Shown here piece after piece: positions 1 to 11,900 of a stretch of 64,000 nt of DNA. The notes beneath the pieces were generated by a model. That model worked only from the letters and a program-made list of their open reading frames with translations, was not told the DNA's origin and made no database searches. Position 1 is the stretch's first letter, and each line of letters opens with the position of its first letter. Both the position numbers and the translations under genes were made by a program. Location of the stretch: contig JAEMWC010000359.1 in the NCBI GenBank assembly GCA_016490735.1, forward strand, positions 631,001-695,000, in the 5' to 3' direction. This DNA is from Pachyseris speciosa. Taxonomy: Eukaryota > Cnidaria > Anthozoa > Scleractinia > Pachyseridae.

Positions 1-1200
1 AGTCGATTGCCCACTAATGCTGAAAGTTTGTTGAAGGTCCTTTAAATGCACGTTGCATGTGCCTGCTTTGCATACAGAAATGAAATTGAAAGAAAGTTGT
101 TAAAAGGAGTACTTTTAAGTTGTCTTTTTACAGGGAAATTATACAAAGTGGAGAATTTGCGTGTAGTTGTTAGCCTATCGAACTCTTAGACAAACAAAAT
201 AACTCTCTAATTATCACGAAAAGCATAACTATTACTACATTTTGTGCATATAATATCACTGTTTACTAGCAATTGTTTTATCATGTAACTGTTGGAATGC
301 AAAATACGAATTCTATAGCAACAAGCACAGGGATAAACATCATTTGAAAGAAGGGAAAACTTACCCTTTGGAATTAACTGACTTGTGGGAGAAATTTAAG
401 TTTTTCACTCCATATTGTAATTTGTAGCCTTGTACTAGATTGACAATTTCAGTTTCTTTCGGTCAAAGAATAAGGATTACCTTAAAGAATTTAAATGCAC
501 GTTGCATGTGCCTTGAATTACCTAATAGGTAATTCCATACAAAGCTGATTTTCATGGCGTGGAAAGTCTACAGTTGCGAAACAAGACGAGGAAATAAAGA
601 AAATTACGACCAACCTTTTTCCAAAAATAAACATCGTAACAGGTGTGTTGAAGTTTTTACTTAGTCTCTCCTTGCATGAGTATTTCCAAACGCAATTCAT
701 CTCCCTTCCATTGATTTTACAAGAGCAAAGTTGTAAAACAAATTATATGATCACAAGAAATAAAGCCATTAATATCAAAAGGGAGTTATTAAGATTCCTC
801 TTGTATTTCATGCAAATTCTTTTGAAGAGGATTTTCTAGTCTGTCTACGTTTTCTCAATAATTTTCAATATTTTACCAATATTTCTTGTATATCGGGTAA
901 ATGACAACCAAACTTCCGTGATAAAGGAGAGCAAGTCGAAACTGCGATAGAAGTAGGAAACCAGTAGCGTGTTCACAATTATAAAATTTAACAGATAAAA
1001 TTTTGTATATTTTTCATTTAGCAATTTATGTTCTGCACGTTGCAAGCTAACGTTCACTTGACTATAGAGTTTGCAATCTTTAACCCTTTAATCGCTATCA
1101 TTGACCAAGATCAACTTTCTCAATATCACATGATATTACTACTTAAAGAACAAAGGAAATTATCATCTCAGGTGTTTAAACAAATTCTCCCACTTGTAAT

Positions 1201-1475
1201 GGAAGGAATATTAAGGGTAATGAGAGGAGAATATGTATTCTGATACCAGGGATTTAAGGGTTAACAAATCAGAAGGAATATTGAGGGAACAGAGGGGAGA
1301 ATATGAATTCTGATACCGGGGATTTAAGGGATAACAAATCAGAAGGACTATTGAGGGAACAGAGAGGATAATATTTATTCTAATACCAGGGATTTAAGGG
1401 TTAACAAATCAGAAGGAATATTGAGGGAACGGAGGGGAGAATATATATTCAGATACCAGGTATTTAAGGTTGAGA
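1201..1475. repeat. 70-bp minisatellite, about 4 units
   Basis: Four head-to-tail units start near 1201, 1271, 1341 and 1411. Each carries an AGAAGGAATATTGAGGGAAC-like block, then GGAGAATAT and GATTTAAGGGTTAACAAATC. The middle two units are exactly 70 bp and differ at several positions, and the last one is shortened. The 71-aa open frame overlapping the first unit is a by-product of the repeat. Confidence 0.9.
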
Positions 1476-2542
1476 AATGAGTTTTTTGGCATCTGTTAAC
1501 TTGTGTATTGTTACGATAGATTAAATGTCTAAACGCATGTTCCCTTTCAGGCAGTAATATTTGAAACTCTTTTCGTTTTACTTTTGTTTACAAAAACAAA
1601 ATTTGCCGTAAGCTGGGACAATTTGTCTTTCCTTGTGTTCCACTGAATTGTACGGTCCACTGTCTAAAGGATTGGTACTAACAGCATCTACAGTGTCGCG
1701 CTCTGTGCCTTTTTGTTTTATTCTATCAACTTTGCCATCAGCTAGTTGTCAAATTTAACAAAATTTTGACAGGTCCTGTTTAAAACGACCAATCGAAATT
1801 TTGCAATGAAAAGAGGAAGTTTTTATACCTCTTTGTATTCTTTCAACAAAACGCTGTTTGCAGCTGGAAACACCTGACCTTTCGGCTCAAAAAATGTGGT
1901 AAACATATAATATTGTTTTCATTCTTGTGTAGTACGGCAGGATATTTTTTTTACGAGTTACGCTCAGTATACTCTAGCGAGTCCATTGGGGGTGAAAATG
2001 TCCCATTATGTCATCCACTAAACCATCCAGCAATAAATGCATTATTCCGCCTTAGTTTTTGAGAAGGAAAGGCCTGGAGTAGCGACTCCTTTACCTGCGG
2101 AGATCCGCGCTTTTTGACGGGTTTGTTGTTTGGTCAAGAGACAGAAACTTTTCAAACTTGTTTTTTCAGACGAGCAAGCATAGCATCTTCAAAGGATAAA
2201 AAAAATATACGTAAGGATCAAACAGGATGTTTTTGCAGCGCAAACTGTTTCATGTTTGAAGGACAAGGCGAGTTTAGTCTGAAGAGTTGACAGCTAAACA
2301 AAACCCCATCAATAAGAACAGCAAAGCCAGGGTTTTTCTAAGCTTACAGTTAACGAAGGTTTAGATGTAAACAGCGGAATGACATCGTTTACCTCAAAAA
2401 ATTTAAAATTTACAAATAATTGTTTGTTTTATGTTCTTTGAGTTGAGCGTAGCTAAATTTTTTAATCCGTTCAAATTGGTGTTGTAGAGTATAAATTCTT
2501 AACAATTATGCGCGAACTCGCGCAATATATATGGGTTAGATG

Positions 2543-2637
2543 GCGGGATATTGGCCAGGTTATTTTTGCGTGTTTATGGAATGAGACGAAGGCGAGGTCC
2601 ACAAACACGTAAAAAAAGCACGAGGCCAATATCCCGC
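2543..2637. repeat. Hairpin / short foldback element
   Basis: The 14-nt arm GCGGGATATTGGCC at 2543-2556 is matched by its exact reverse complement at 2624-2637. Pairing continues inward imperfectly (TTTTTGCGTGTTTATGGA against TCCACAAACACGTAAAAA). This looks like a small foldback or MITE. No protein is predicted. Confidence 0.75.
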
Positions 2638-3311
2638 AATCTTGACCGAACAAGCTTGCTCAATAAAGGCTCTTTTATATGACTCAAAGCACTCTATTAA
2701 AAGACAGTAAAACGCGGGACGAACGGGCTATCCTAAGCGGTTGAGATGGCTCCATCTTGACCTCGTGGGTAGCCAATCACAGCAGGAGAATTGATTAATC
2801 GTGACCACTAAAAGAGCAAGTCATGTAATATCGCCTGTTATTGTTCAGCAAATTATAACACTGTCCAAATTTTCCATGGTGCACAAAGTGTTCGTTGTAT
2901 GCACACAAGAGAATCCTGTGATATACGCGTATTTACTGTCGATTATAATTATTGGGAGAGAAACATCGGATCTTCCAGCTTCTCTGCAATTAACTCATGT
3001 TTTTGATACGAAATCAATTATCCTGCATATTATCGCCTTGTCGGCTGAGGGTAATGGATGAGAAGTTGTAATACCAATAGACAACAAATTACTTTTGGTA
3101 ATTATTTTCTTGCAGAACTCGTTTACGCGTGTTTCAAGGCTTTGAAAGCTCATTATTGCTATAAAGGCAGCCGGTTCAACTACTCTACAATAATTGACGT
3201 TAATTTTGGTAAGTGTATTAAATGCTTCTGTTGAACTCTATTGAATTTGTAATGGTGTTGTAAATCTGGAATATTATTCCCAAAAATTACCTGGGTATTT
3301 GGTATTTGAGC

Positions 3312-3830
3312 ATGTAAGGGTCAGCTTCTGCCTAACCCACCCACCACCCCCCGTACCTTCTTCCTTACCCCATTCCTCTCGCAGTCCTCTTTTTATCCTC
3401 TTAATGAGCATGGAAGGCTCAGCTTCTGCCTCCCCCCCCCCTCCCTCATTCCTCTCGCACTCCTCTTTTTATCTTCTTAATGAGCACGGAAGGGTCAGCT
3501 TCTGCCTTACCCACCCCCCCCCCCTCCCTCATTCCTCTCGCACTCCTCTTTTTATCTTCTTAATGAGCACGGAAGGGTCAGCTTCTGCCTTCCTTACCCA
3601 CCCCCCTCCCTAATTCCTCTCGCACTCCTCTTTTTATCTTTTTCATGAGCACGGAAGGGTCAGCTGCTGCCTAACGTCCCCCCTCCCGCACCCCCTCCCC
3701 TCCCCCTTACCCCATTCCTCTCGCACTCATCTTTTTGACTTGTTAATGCGCATGGAAGAGTCAGCTTCTGCGTAACCCCCTCTCCCATTCCTTTCGCACT
3801 CGTCTTTTCATCTGGGTCAGCCTCTGCCTA
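3312..3830. repeat. C/T-rich minisatellite
   Basis: About seven degenerate units, each combining GGAAGGGTCAGCTTCTGCC, a variable C tract and CTCATTCCTCTCGCACTCCT followed by TTTTTATCTTCTTAATGAGCA. Unit length varies mostly with the C tract. The 104-aa open frame at 3299-3613 reads through this repeat and is not a gene. Confidence 0.9.
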
Positions 3831-4945
3831 ATCCCCCCCTTCCCTCCACCAAAAGGAAGCTTTTCGAATTTGTTGGCTTTGATATTATCAAAGTGAAAAG
3901 TTATGAACGTTTGAATTTAGTACCGATACTTTCTCTCGTGATCCAGAGATGAATTCAATGATACTAAGCCTAAGGGATTGGATTGAAATAACGGGAGGAA
4001 ACAGTCTTGATTAAGAAATAGCAGATTTTAATTATCAAATTGTTTAATGACAATGTGATGAAAAAAAAAAACTTAAGATGAGGGATGACATTATTTTATC
4101 CAGGAAAAGTGAGAATGTGAAGCTATCATCCATTGAACCCTCGTGAGTATCCGTTTGCCCTTTCTTAGGTGAGTAATAATATTTGCTGTTAACTGCCAGG
4201 TTCGTTAATTTCAAACTTCTGATCGAAAAAGAGGCAAGTAACGTACACATGGCAGATTTTCTAATTAGTGTACACAATAGATACTATGTTCATCACACAT
4301 GGGTACCCTGAGATTGCTCACCAGCTCTCTACTAGAGACAAAGAAGGATACAGAAACTGTGCGTGTTTATACACTATACTGCGGGTAGAAATAACTTTGA
4401 AAGGCATATGGTCAAGTTGTTGTCATTGGCCTTATGGACAGAAAAAGAAAAATACAAGACACAGTGGCTAGATAACACAGTAAAGTTTCGCTTCCAAGCA
4501 CTCGCGCGCTTCTTACCATTGTATTTGGTACCATTGATATTGCAGCAAATCACGTCATTTGACCTGAACAAACAACAACCCAAATGAACAAACAATGGCT
4601 AAAAAAACCGGAAAATAATGCACAACAATCAAAGAAAACAAGCAAAACAGAGAATTTGATGCAAAAACTTTACATGACTATCCACTGGCCACCCTCTTGT
4701 TTGCCTGAGGGCTCAGTTTAGTGTTGATATTAACCTTATGAAAGAATTTTACCCATTTCATAAGTTCATGTTCATTCATGTCCTTTATTTAAATACGGAT
4801 ATTAGAGTAGCAAGGTAGTGAAAAACTTATATAGGACAAAAATAGCATTCAGTGTTAAAAGGTGTTTTGATTATCAAGGTTAACATTAATTTGAAACAAC
4901 AATGTGGCTACTTAACTCAATGATCTTTTTAATCATCTTTTTCAG

Positions 4946-5074
4946 CACAGGAAACACCGTTACATAGAAAAGGAAATACATTTGAGCAATGAAATATGAA
5001 CCTCTTCAGCATCCAAGTGCTTTTCTATCTGTTTGTGCTGATGTGGGATGAAAACAACAGCGCCCTCGGAAAAG
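4946..5074 (+). CDS. Signal-peptide exon of CUB/Ig gene (exon 1 of CDS)
   Basis: The first coding exon seen of a secreted or membrane protein. ATG at 4996 opens 26 codons starting MNLFSIQVLFYLFVLMW, a short N-region followed by a hydrophobic core typical of a signal peptide, then a polar stretch (DENNSALGK). The exon ends at 5074 with donor G|GTAAGC in phase 1, and the next exon begins with the two bases needed (G+CA = Ala). An upstream ATG at 4989 hits a stop after about 20 codons in another frame, so 4996 is preferred. A TTTTTCAG acceptor ends at 4945, so this exon may be preceded by a noncoding 5' exon; 4946-4995 would then be 5' UTR. Cleavage site not resolved. Confidence 0.75.
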
Positions 5075-5995
5075 GTAAGCACGCAAATTGTTCTTTTTTT
5101 TTATGTCGATGGTTGAATTTTCCTCTCGTTGTTCAAATTGACCCTCAAAAAGAGCTAATTTCGAAAGAAGGATAAATGTCTCTAACCTAAAGGGTTGTAG
5201 CGGCTCCCGATTACAGCCCAGATACCAAGTTTATCTTTTGTCGCATATTCTCCGGCTTGGACTAAGTTTATCTGACCCAGCGTCCTAACCGAAAAACTAG
5301 AAGATCACAACCGGCTTCTTTAAGGAAAGCAACCTTTTCGCATCCAGCTTTTCCCACAAAAATCGATGCAGTTGGCTGCATTCGCATCAATATACTATCA
5401 ACTTTTACATCCTGTAAAACTAGGTTATATGCCAATTTCTTGGCCATTATTCGCTCGTTTTGAATTACCTTGTGATGGTTTGAAAGATAACAGTAAACAT
5501 TTTTTTATGGGAATAAAAATAAAAATCGAAACTTTTACACCCTGATGTACACGGTAAGGTTAATAGCTTCTTTGTTAAAAATTCAAAACCAAAACGAGAG
5601 AAGACAGAAATTAAGTACCCAGATATCTTCACTCTTTGGGTCTCAAATTCAAGATCCACCCTTAACCCACGATTATCTTAAAAGGAAACCGAGATTTCCA
5701 TTTCGCTGGCTTTGAGTGTGTTTTCTTCGTGAAGGCGAATACTTTTAAGCCATTGCAAAGAAAGAACTGATGAAAAATAGTATTGATATATTGGTGCCAT
5801 TATGAGTGTTTCCATGATTTAAGAACAAATGATGACTTGTAACCCACTGCCACTCCTGATCTCGCGGGTTCTCTCCTGTTCTTTATTACGTGATCTAAAC
5901 ATCAGCATCTCTTCATTTGTCAGTGTATTTGATTGTTTATTTGTTGATGAAGTGGGCATCAGTTTAATGTTTATTGCAACTTTCATTTTTTACAG
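5075..5995 (+). other. Intron 1 of CUB/Ig gene
   Basis: Bounded by GTAAGC at 5075 and TTTTTTACAG ending at 5995, 921 nt, phase 1. Nothing else recognisable inside. The reverse-strand 64-codon frame at 5465-5659 has no domain resemblance. Confidence 0.75.
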
Positions 5996-6158
5996 CATGC
6001 GCTCCAGTGGTAAACAACACGCTAACAAGCCCTGGATATCCAAACAAGTATCCACACCGCATTCACTGTACTTACTGGGTTCCAATCCCAGACAGCATGA
6101 CATTGCTAACTACCTTTGAAAACTTTGACTTGGGTCCTGTTTGGGATGTGTCTTGCTT
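5996..6158 (+). CDS. CUB domain, N-terminal half (exon 2)
   Basis: Encodes the first half of a CUB domain, an extracellular beta-sandwich used in protein-protein binding. The translation starts ACAPVVNNTLTSPGYPNKYP; the SPGYPNxYP motif is a CUB hallmark, followed by HCTYWVPIP and TFENFDL. Three of the four canonical CUB cysteines are here: ACAP, IHC and DVSC. The upstream junction is phase 1 and matches exon 1. The donor is TT|GTAAGT at 6159 (phase 2), which matches the exon at 13770. NNT is a possible N-glycosylation site. The first Cys lies two residues after the exon-1 junction, so the CUB domain directly follows the signal peptide. Confidence 0.9.
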
Positions 6159-7895
6159 GTAAGTAGACAGAAGCAATTTTTTCTGAATAGTTTATACTCA
6201 TTTAATTCAGGAAAGGGTTCAAGTTACAAAGATACCCTAAACAAGCCTTAACTGTTTCCACCTGGTAATGGACCACTGACCTAACACGGAAGGATGACTT
6301 ACCTATCATATCGTTGCTAGGGAAAGTTTGTGACCCTCATATCATGGGAACCCTAACATGCACAGAGACCCTATTTGGTAGCTATGTTTTTGTGACTGAC
6401 GAGATTTTGTTGATTACCTACGTAACCATAACAAAAGAAAGGCCTTAAACTCTCATGACGTACAAGATCGATATTGAAAAATAGGGCCTTTTAAATTCAC
6501 TCTATTATAGAAGATATCGTGTCGTACTCACGTTAATTTGTACGTTTTCTTCAATAGCATTTGGATTACTTACTTAACGACAGCTGCTTGATTTCTTAGG
6601 TTTGTATACAAACCTGCAATGTACACAAATTTGCGAAAATAATCGGAACCTACGTTCTTTTCTAAGATTTTTTGGGGTTTTCCTCTTATTATGCAAACCC
6701 CCAAAATATATCAAAAAACAGGATTAACGCTCATACATTTCAATAACCTATTATTATCATTATCATTATCATTGATATTATTATGACTGTCATTAGCGTT
6801 AGCAACAACAATAGCAATAACCATGGCAATATTAACAGTAATAGCATAAGCAATAGCAACGACAGGGATAAAAACGACTGGACATGCGCATTACGAGCAT
6901 GACCTTCTCCCCAATAATCCATTTTCAAAATTGCGAACAACCAATCACGATTCAACAGGTCATTGTAACGGCCCTGGACGGTCCCCCGCTTGCTCAAAGT
7001 TTTCAAACACAGCTCCACTTAACTACTCAAGCACTTACGCTAAAGTTTTCTATTTGACTACTGCGATCGAAAGGCATTTGACAGTTTTATCAGGAGACGG
7101 ACAGATGTAATTTAAACGAAGTGTTTCAGCTTCATAAAATTTGCGCTCAAAGTACAGTTTTGCTGTTTACTAAGGTCCTCACAGGTTCTCTAAGGGGTAA
7201 GAATTCTCTGTAGCTTGTTTATTCCTAAGGAACATGTCAAAAGTGCTTTTTTATTCGCTCATCAATGCGAATTTCTGAATGCTTCTTGTTCGTGAACTTC
7301 ACTAACGTTCCCTGAAGGAGACGTGGTGCGCATTAAAAGAACATAGTAAAATGACTGTTCTGGTTTTTAATAGTTCCATCCACCTTTTATCACTCTGTTG
7401 CTGTCTCATTTATCAATACTTAAATAGTTCATTTTTGTTAGGCAAGTTTTGTTTAGGATAGCTTGCGTTTCTTTAGTATTGTGCAACTCCAAACGTTTTA
7501 ATAAATTACTGTTAGTTTATTCCTTATTGTGATATTCTTTTTTGCTTATGTGTCATGATTCCCGCTTTTTGACCAGGAAACATTTCTTGCCTAAATCTAC
7601 GGCTCCAAGACGCGTTGCCAGCTGCAAGACGCGTTGCCAGCGTCCTTGCGTGCATTTAATTGTTGTTGTTGCAAGTTGTTGTTCAAGTTATTTTTTAATT
7701 TTCATAGTGTTGCCGTAACGAGCAACGTAACTTACTGCTAAGGGATTGTTTGTTCGAGAGGATAAAGGCACAGCTATGGTGGCCCATCAACGCCATAGCA
7801 TTTTTGTATAAATTTCTGTTTTTTTTTTCTTTCTTCCCATTTTTATATTATTCTTTTTTCCTTTTTCCCATTTTTTATTATTATTCTTAATTATT

Positions 7896-8335
7896 TCAAA
7901 TGAAGAATGATCTTCGCAGTTGTGAACGCAATTTATGCAATTGCGAAAAAAAGCCTAAAAATGTTCAGAACTTCAAATGAGCTATGAAGCCACGGACGTT
8001 GGGAGCAGATCAATCATGGGTTCATATGTTCCAGTGAAAGAGAAGAGTGTGAATGGTGTATATGAAATGAATCATATACACATGAAATGCGGAAATAAAA
8101 TCAAATGAGGAATGATCCTTGCAGTTTTGAGCGCAATTTATGCAATTGCGAAAAGAAGCCTGAATACATTCAGGACTTCAACGGGGTTTGAGCCCGTGAC
8201 CGCGCGATACCGCTGCGAAGCTCTAACCAACTGAGCTATGAAACCGTTAACGTTGGAAGCAGGTCAGTTGTGGGTTCATATGTTCCCGTGAAAGAGAAGA
8301 GTGAAAATGCTGTATATGAAATAAATCGACTACTC
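7896..8335 (-). repeat. tRNA-bearing tandem repeat, two units
   Basis: Two adjacent units on the minus strand share flanking blocks: TTTCATTTCCGCAG-like, TTTCACGGGAACATATGAA-like, and GCAATTGCATAAATTGCG-like in reverse complement. The higher-coordinate unit holds a near-complete tRNA-like sequence (8173-8245). In the lower one the tRNA has lost most of its body, leaving only the acceptor end (near 7970) fused to the D-arm end. The junction motif recurs after about 205 bp here, against 252 bp in the intact copies at 26640 and 53111; the difference equals the deletion. Confidence 0.85.
8173..8245 (-). tRNA. tRNA-like sequence, probably pseudo (Thr-like)
   Basis: Reverse complement begins GGTTTCATAGCTCAGTTGG with a good A box, and ends in a T arm and acceptor strand TGAAGTC plus discriminator. 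The GCTC/GAGC D stem is present. The anticodon stem is imperfect and reads around GCGGTAT, so the isotype is uncertain. The copies at 26770 and 53243 are the same sequence family, so this is a repeat-borne tRNA copy rather than a unique tRNA gene. Confidence 0.55.
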
Positions 8336-9054
8336 TGTTGATATAGACGAGGTAAAGGACGCTATCGACAAATTGTCGACGTCTGTGGAATTTTTCGCTC
8401 AATCGTTTGACGATACATCCAGGACTTGATCAACTTTGGACCCAGATCTCTCCGGAACTCGGCTCTCCAGCAGGGCAGTAGTTTATATTTTCCACCGTCT
8501 GTTTGTATGCTCGGAGGTAAATAAACTCTCTAATACCTCTCTCGAAGGATTTGTGATCAACCGGCAGGATCATGGTCTTATCCAGGTTAACTTAATGGTA
8601 ATTGTGATTTTGTTTAGAGACCACAAAGTCAACTGAGCTCCTCCTCTTTACTTGTGTTTAATGCATCTTATTCTCTTTACCTTCTCTTCTGACCAATGCC
8701 TTGCGCCGCAATCATAACAGAAAATGCGATAAACTGGGCCAGCCACCCTAACCTTCTCTCACTTACAGCTATACCGTTTGGTTAGACTTAAAGTTCCCTC
8801 TCTGTGTTGGAGGGTCTTAAGTTGGCCTGTAAACATACGATTTGAACACTTTGCTGATCTTTTCTAAGAGTCCCTTTATGCAGGGAATCACAACTGGAAG
8901 CCTACTACTGCTTACTACTCGTAAGTGGGGTTGCTGCCTTCATCAGTAGGTGGGAGTACCTTCTCTTCTTCCCTTTTTCTGCGTTCCAGCCCTATTTCCA
9001 CGCTGTTAATGGCTCAATCCGTTTAACCATTGGCTTCCAAGGCTCTCCTGACAT

Positions 9055-9530
9055 GGTGTCTCCTCTTCAGTATCCACAGGGAGCAGAGAAGTCCTATTTG
9101 ACCGTATTTCCAGTTAAATTAGCCGTACAGTTGCAGCGCGTACGTACGTACGTGAACAGACAACAAACAAACGATGCTGTTACGCTGCTGTTGAAATCTT
9201 ATCCGCAAAAAATAATGACTGTGGGCTTATCACGAGTGGTGACTAACATGCTTGACGTCCGTTTTCGTCACCGGTATGTTGCGGTCAACATTTAAATAGT
9301 CACGTGGTACTCACTTTCATCCCTTGTCTCTTTTTTTTACTCTCGGCACTTCGTGCCTCGTACGGAAAGCTTTGCTGACGGCCATTGTAACCGATAGGCT
9401 TTCAACAGCAGCGTAACACGATCGCTTGCATGTTGTTTGATCACGCACTGTCATTCAAATTCGCGCTGCAATTTTACGGTGAATTTAACTGGAAATACGG
9501 TCAAAAAGGACTCCTCTGCTCCCTGTGTTA
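9055..9530. mobile_element. Inverted-repeat (foldback) element inside the Penelope relic
   Basis: Left arm near 9070-9200 (CACAGGGAGCAGAGAAGTCC, then TTGACCGTATTTCCAGTTAA) has a reverse-complement counterpart at about 9375-9520. The arms are roughly 140 bp and diverged, and both include GTTACGCTGCTGTTGAAA at the inner end. The terminal CAGGGAGCAG resembles hAT-type ends, but I could not find a convincing 8-bp target duplication. The 80-aa open frame at 9053-9295 is within the arm and is not a gene. Confidence 0.65.
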
Positions 9531-9544
9531 TTTCTGTCTACCGG

Positions 9545-9915
9545 TCAGTTACAATATTCTTTTCAGCAAGGTTCTAACTACTCCTCCCCCAAATTATAGA
9601 GGACAATTAATATCGAAGTTTAAGTACTGGTCTGTAGGTGTTGTCTTGCGGAACACTCTCGTTTTGATGTTACCATCCTACGCCCCAACGATCACTGTGT
9701 TCAGGAAGGATGACGATTTTTCCATCCTTGTAGCCACTTGTTCTTCTTCAGCCTGGACTTGTGATACAGTCTACTCCTTAGAGGTCCACCTACTATCATC
9801 ATCAATGGAGTTCGAATGGTTGGTGAACTCTACAGATTATAGTTCTTTGATACCCAATAACAGTGTTTGTATCAGCTACGTATCTACGTTGGGGTTGACT
9901 GTGGCTATTATCCTT
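9545..9915 (-). pseudogene. Penelope-like element reverse transcriptase relic
   Basis: On the minus strand, across several frame breaks, the translation shows RT C-terminal blocks of Penelope-like retroelements. RYVADT at 9868-9882 sits where the catalytic YVDDT is expected, with the first Asp lost to Ala. Then come RVFRKTTPTDQYLNFD (9612-9659), matching the family's VYRKPTHTDxYL block, and GVVRTLL (9569-9595). Stops interrupt the frames and the catalytic residue is changed, so it is dead. The long plus-strand frame at 9430-9924 (164 aa) is the antisense shadow of this relic plus the adjacent foldback. No GIY-YIG endonuclease was seen downstream. The family assignment is from recall of the motif. 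Confidence 0.75.
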
Positions 9916-11599
9916 TGTTCGTAATCCTCATAAACAAGTTACAGACGATCGATGGCACAGGATAACCAATGGCAGCACCTTGGATCTTTAGATACTATTT
10001 TCTTTAAAAAAGAGAGCAAGTACATGAGGCAGTGGACAAGAAAGGTGATGAAGTATACATAGCCAGAAATCCAAGACAATCAGCGGATTGAACGGCGGGC
10101 GCGTATATTTTGATATTTAACATGGCGGGCGGATAAATGAAGGCTATTATTGTTGTTTACATGCTCTTAGCCTCGCTAATTTTAAGGATTATTGATCGAA
10201 ATGTATCCACAAAATCAATTTACCAAGTTTGAAATGATTTAATTGGTGTTACATCAGACTTGGGATATGTGAATATTTTCCTGTACTTCCTTCGATAATT
10301 ACTTCGAGGTTCCCGCTATATTTCGAAATTAGGCTTGTTCATCATATATCAAGTACCTAACTTGTTATGGGGAATACAACTGACCACTGAAAACACGTTA
10401 AAACAATATGGCGACCGTAGTGGAATGAAAGCAAACCTCTCGATGATGCATTTTTACTCCGTAATGGCTTTATCTCGGCTCGTCTCGCATTTCTGGAAAA
10501 TGTCACTATTTACATAAAAGACGAACCATGTTAAGGACATTTTTTAGACCCAAGAATATTACTTTTGCGAGCTTTATATCTTATCTTTTGAACAAGATCG
10601 TGGGAAATTAATTCAGTGCAGTTGTTTCCTCGAAGCCGACTAAGGAAACCAGGAAGGTAAGACCTATTTAAAGTAACATTGAGAGAAAAGTGTGGCTGGT
10701 TTATGAGATTATTTCGATCAAAAACGCATCGTTTAGAACTATTTTCTTCTCATATTTTGCTCAATAAGAACATGGTTCGAACTTGACTCTCTCTACTAAA
10801 ATCATGCGGAATACTGAGTTTTGTGCGGCTACGCCACAAAATGCAAAACAATATTATTTTCCCCTCATTTCCTTTGTATTTCGCCGCCATGTTAATCCGT
10901 ATGTGCGTGTTCCGCGCATGCTTGCGGCCATTTTGGAAATCATCTTGTATGGGATTTCTGGCTATGAAGTTGTCGCGATGGAGGTTCCATCTGGGAACGT
11001 CTCGTCCGCTTACAATCTTGAACTGATGACTTCTAGTGCTTTGTCTACTGGGACGCTTGTAAGTAATGCTGTGACGTCCTCATGTCCTTAACTGATTCCA
11101 GCTTCAAGCCCTTTGCCTCATCTGCATGAAATTCTGTTTTACCGGAAAGAGAAGATAGAATATTTGCCAGGCATGGGACATATGCGTATAAGTACAGTTC
11201 CTGTGGAGCTCACGATGGGCATGAGACGCATGTTCACTTTGTGGACTTTAGAAGATCATAGAGGCGAGGTGGTAGTTCACTAGTAAGGTAAAGTTTCTTG
11301 TACCGGTTGGTAGTAATGACCTCTCTGTCTTGAAAATCTTTCATGAAATATATGAATTCTTCCTTGTACTTTTTTGGTCTGATCTGCTCTCAATTCTTTA
11401 TAGGTGTTCTTATCATTTAAAGGCTGGTGGTAATTTTGGGTTATTTATTCTTGTTCATAATCACTGTGACTGCGCCTTTATCAGCGGGGAGTATCAGTAT
11501 CAGTAACAGTATCAGTTCCGCGTCAGAGAAAACCCCATCTGAACAATTCTTTACCCATCTGTCCGTGATTAGTCCGATCAGTTCCTTGTTATTCGTAGA

Positions 11600-11695
11600 G
11601 CTTTGCATTGATGTAATTGTCATCACCATCACCATCACCATCACCACCGTCATCATCATCATCATCATTGTCATCGTCGTCATCGGTCAGTAGCA
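11600..11695. repeat. ATC/GAT trinucleotide microsatellite, LINE tail
   Basis: Imperfect ATC/ACC trinucleotides on the plus strand, that is GAT/GGT on the minus strand. They lie immediately downstream of the minus-strand LINE C-terminus, so this is likely its 3' tail. The opposed 88- and 80-aa open frames here are low-complexity artefacts. Confidence 0.8.
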
Positions 11696-11900
11696 GCGTG
11701 GGCGGCTAAAAACTTCCTGTTCTTATCCCTAGCAAGCTTGGCTATTTGGTCAGAAGACTGATGATCATAGCCGTCTCTCATTAATCACTGGATGTATTGC
11801 AGACAGGAAGTCTTATGTCTCCCTGGTCTACGCTTACCTTGATAGAGGGTATGGGGAGTATGCAGCCTGGCTGGTTCATCCTCAGCATACGGAGAATGTG
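11685..11900 (-). pseudogene. LINE reverse transcriptase C-terminal relic
   Basis: Minus-strand translation contains GKRRPGRHKTS (about 11804-11838), followed by a decayed block and then DQIAKLARDKNRKFLAAHAA (about 11689-11748). This is the typical basic GxRxxGRPxxxW-like end of non-LTR retrotransposon ORF2 proteins. Only the last 70 or so codons are recognisable, with at least one frameshift upstream (RFVSHILRM in another frame). The sequence from 11900 to 12130 ends TATATAAATCCATTACTATTACC, reminiscent of a retroposon tail. Confidence 0.65.

Larger units (their letters stand above)
1..4945. other. Upstream noncoding region
   Basis: No convincing coding exon was found on either strand. Open frames are short, AT-driven and without domain resemblance. 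The stretch holds a 70-bp minisatellite (1201-1475), a strong hairpin (2543-2637) and a C/T-rich minisatellite (3312-3830), each listed separately. A promoter for the gene starting at 4996 should lie here or further upstream, but no clear core promoter could be identified by eye. Confidence 0.6.

Noticed and set aside
1201..1475. Regularly spaced repeats as a CRISPR array
   Set aside because: Contiguous 70-bp units with no unique spacers, in a eukaryotic context.
3299..3613. Ser/Pro-rich 104-aa frame
   Set aside because: Reads straight through the C/T-rich minisatellite.
9430..9924. 164-aa plus-strand open frame
   Set aside because: It is antisense to the Penelope-like RT relic and the adjacent inverted repeat; no domain in the sense direction.
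11441..11693. Ile/Val- and Met-rich open frames on both strands
   Set aside because: Translation of the ATC/GAT microsatellite tail of a LINE.
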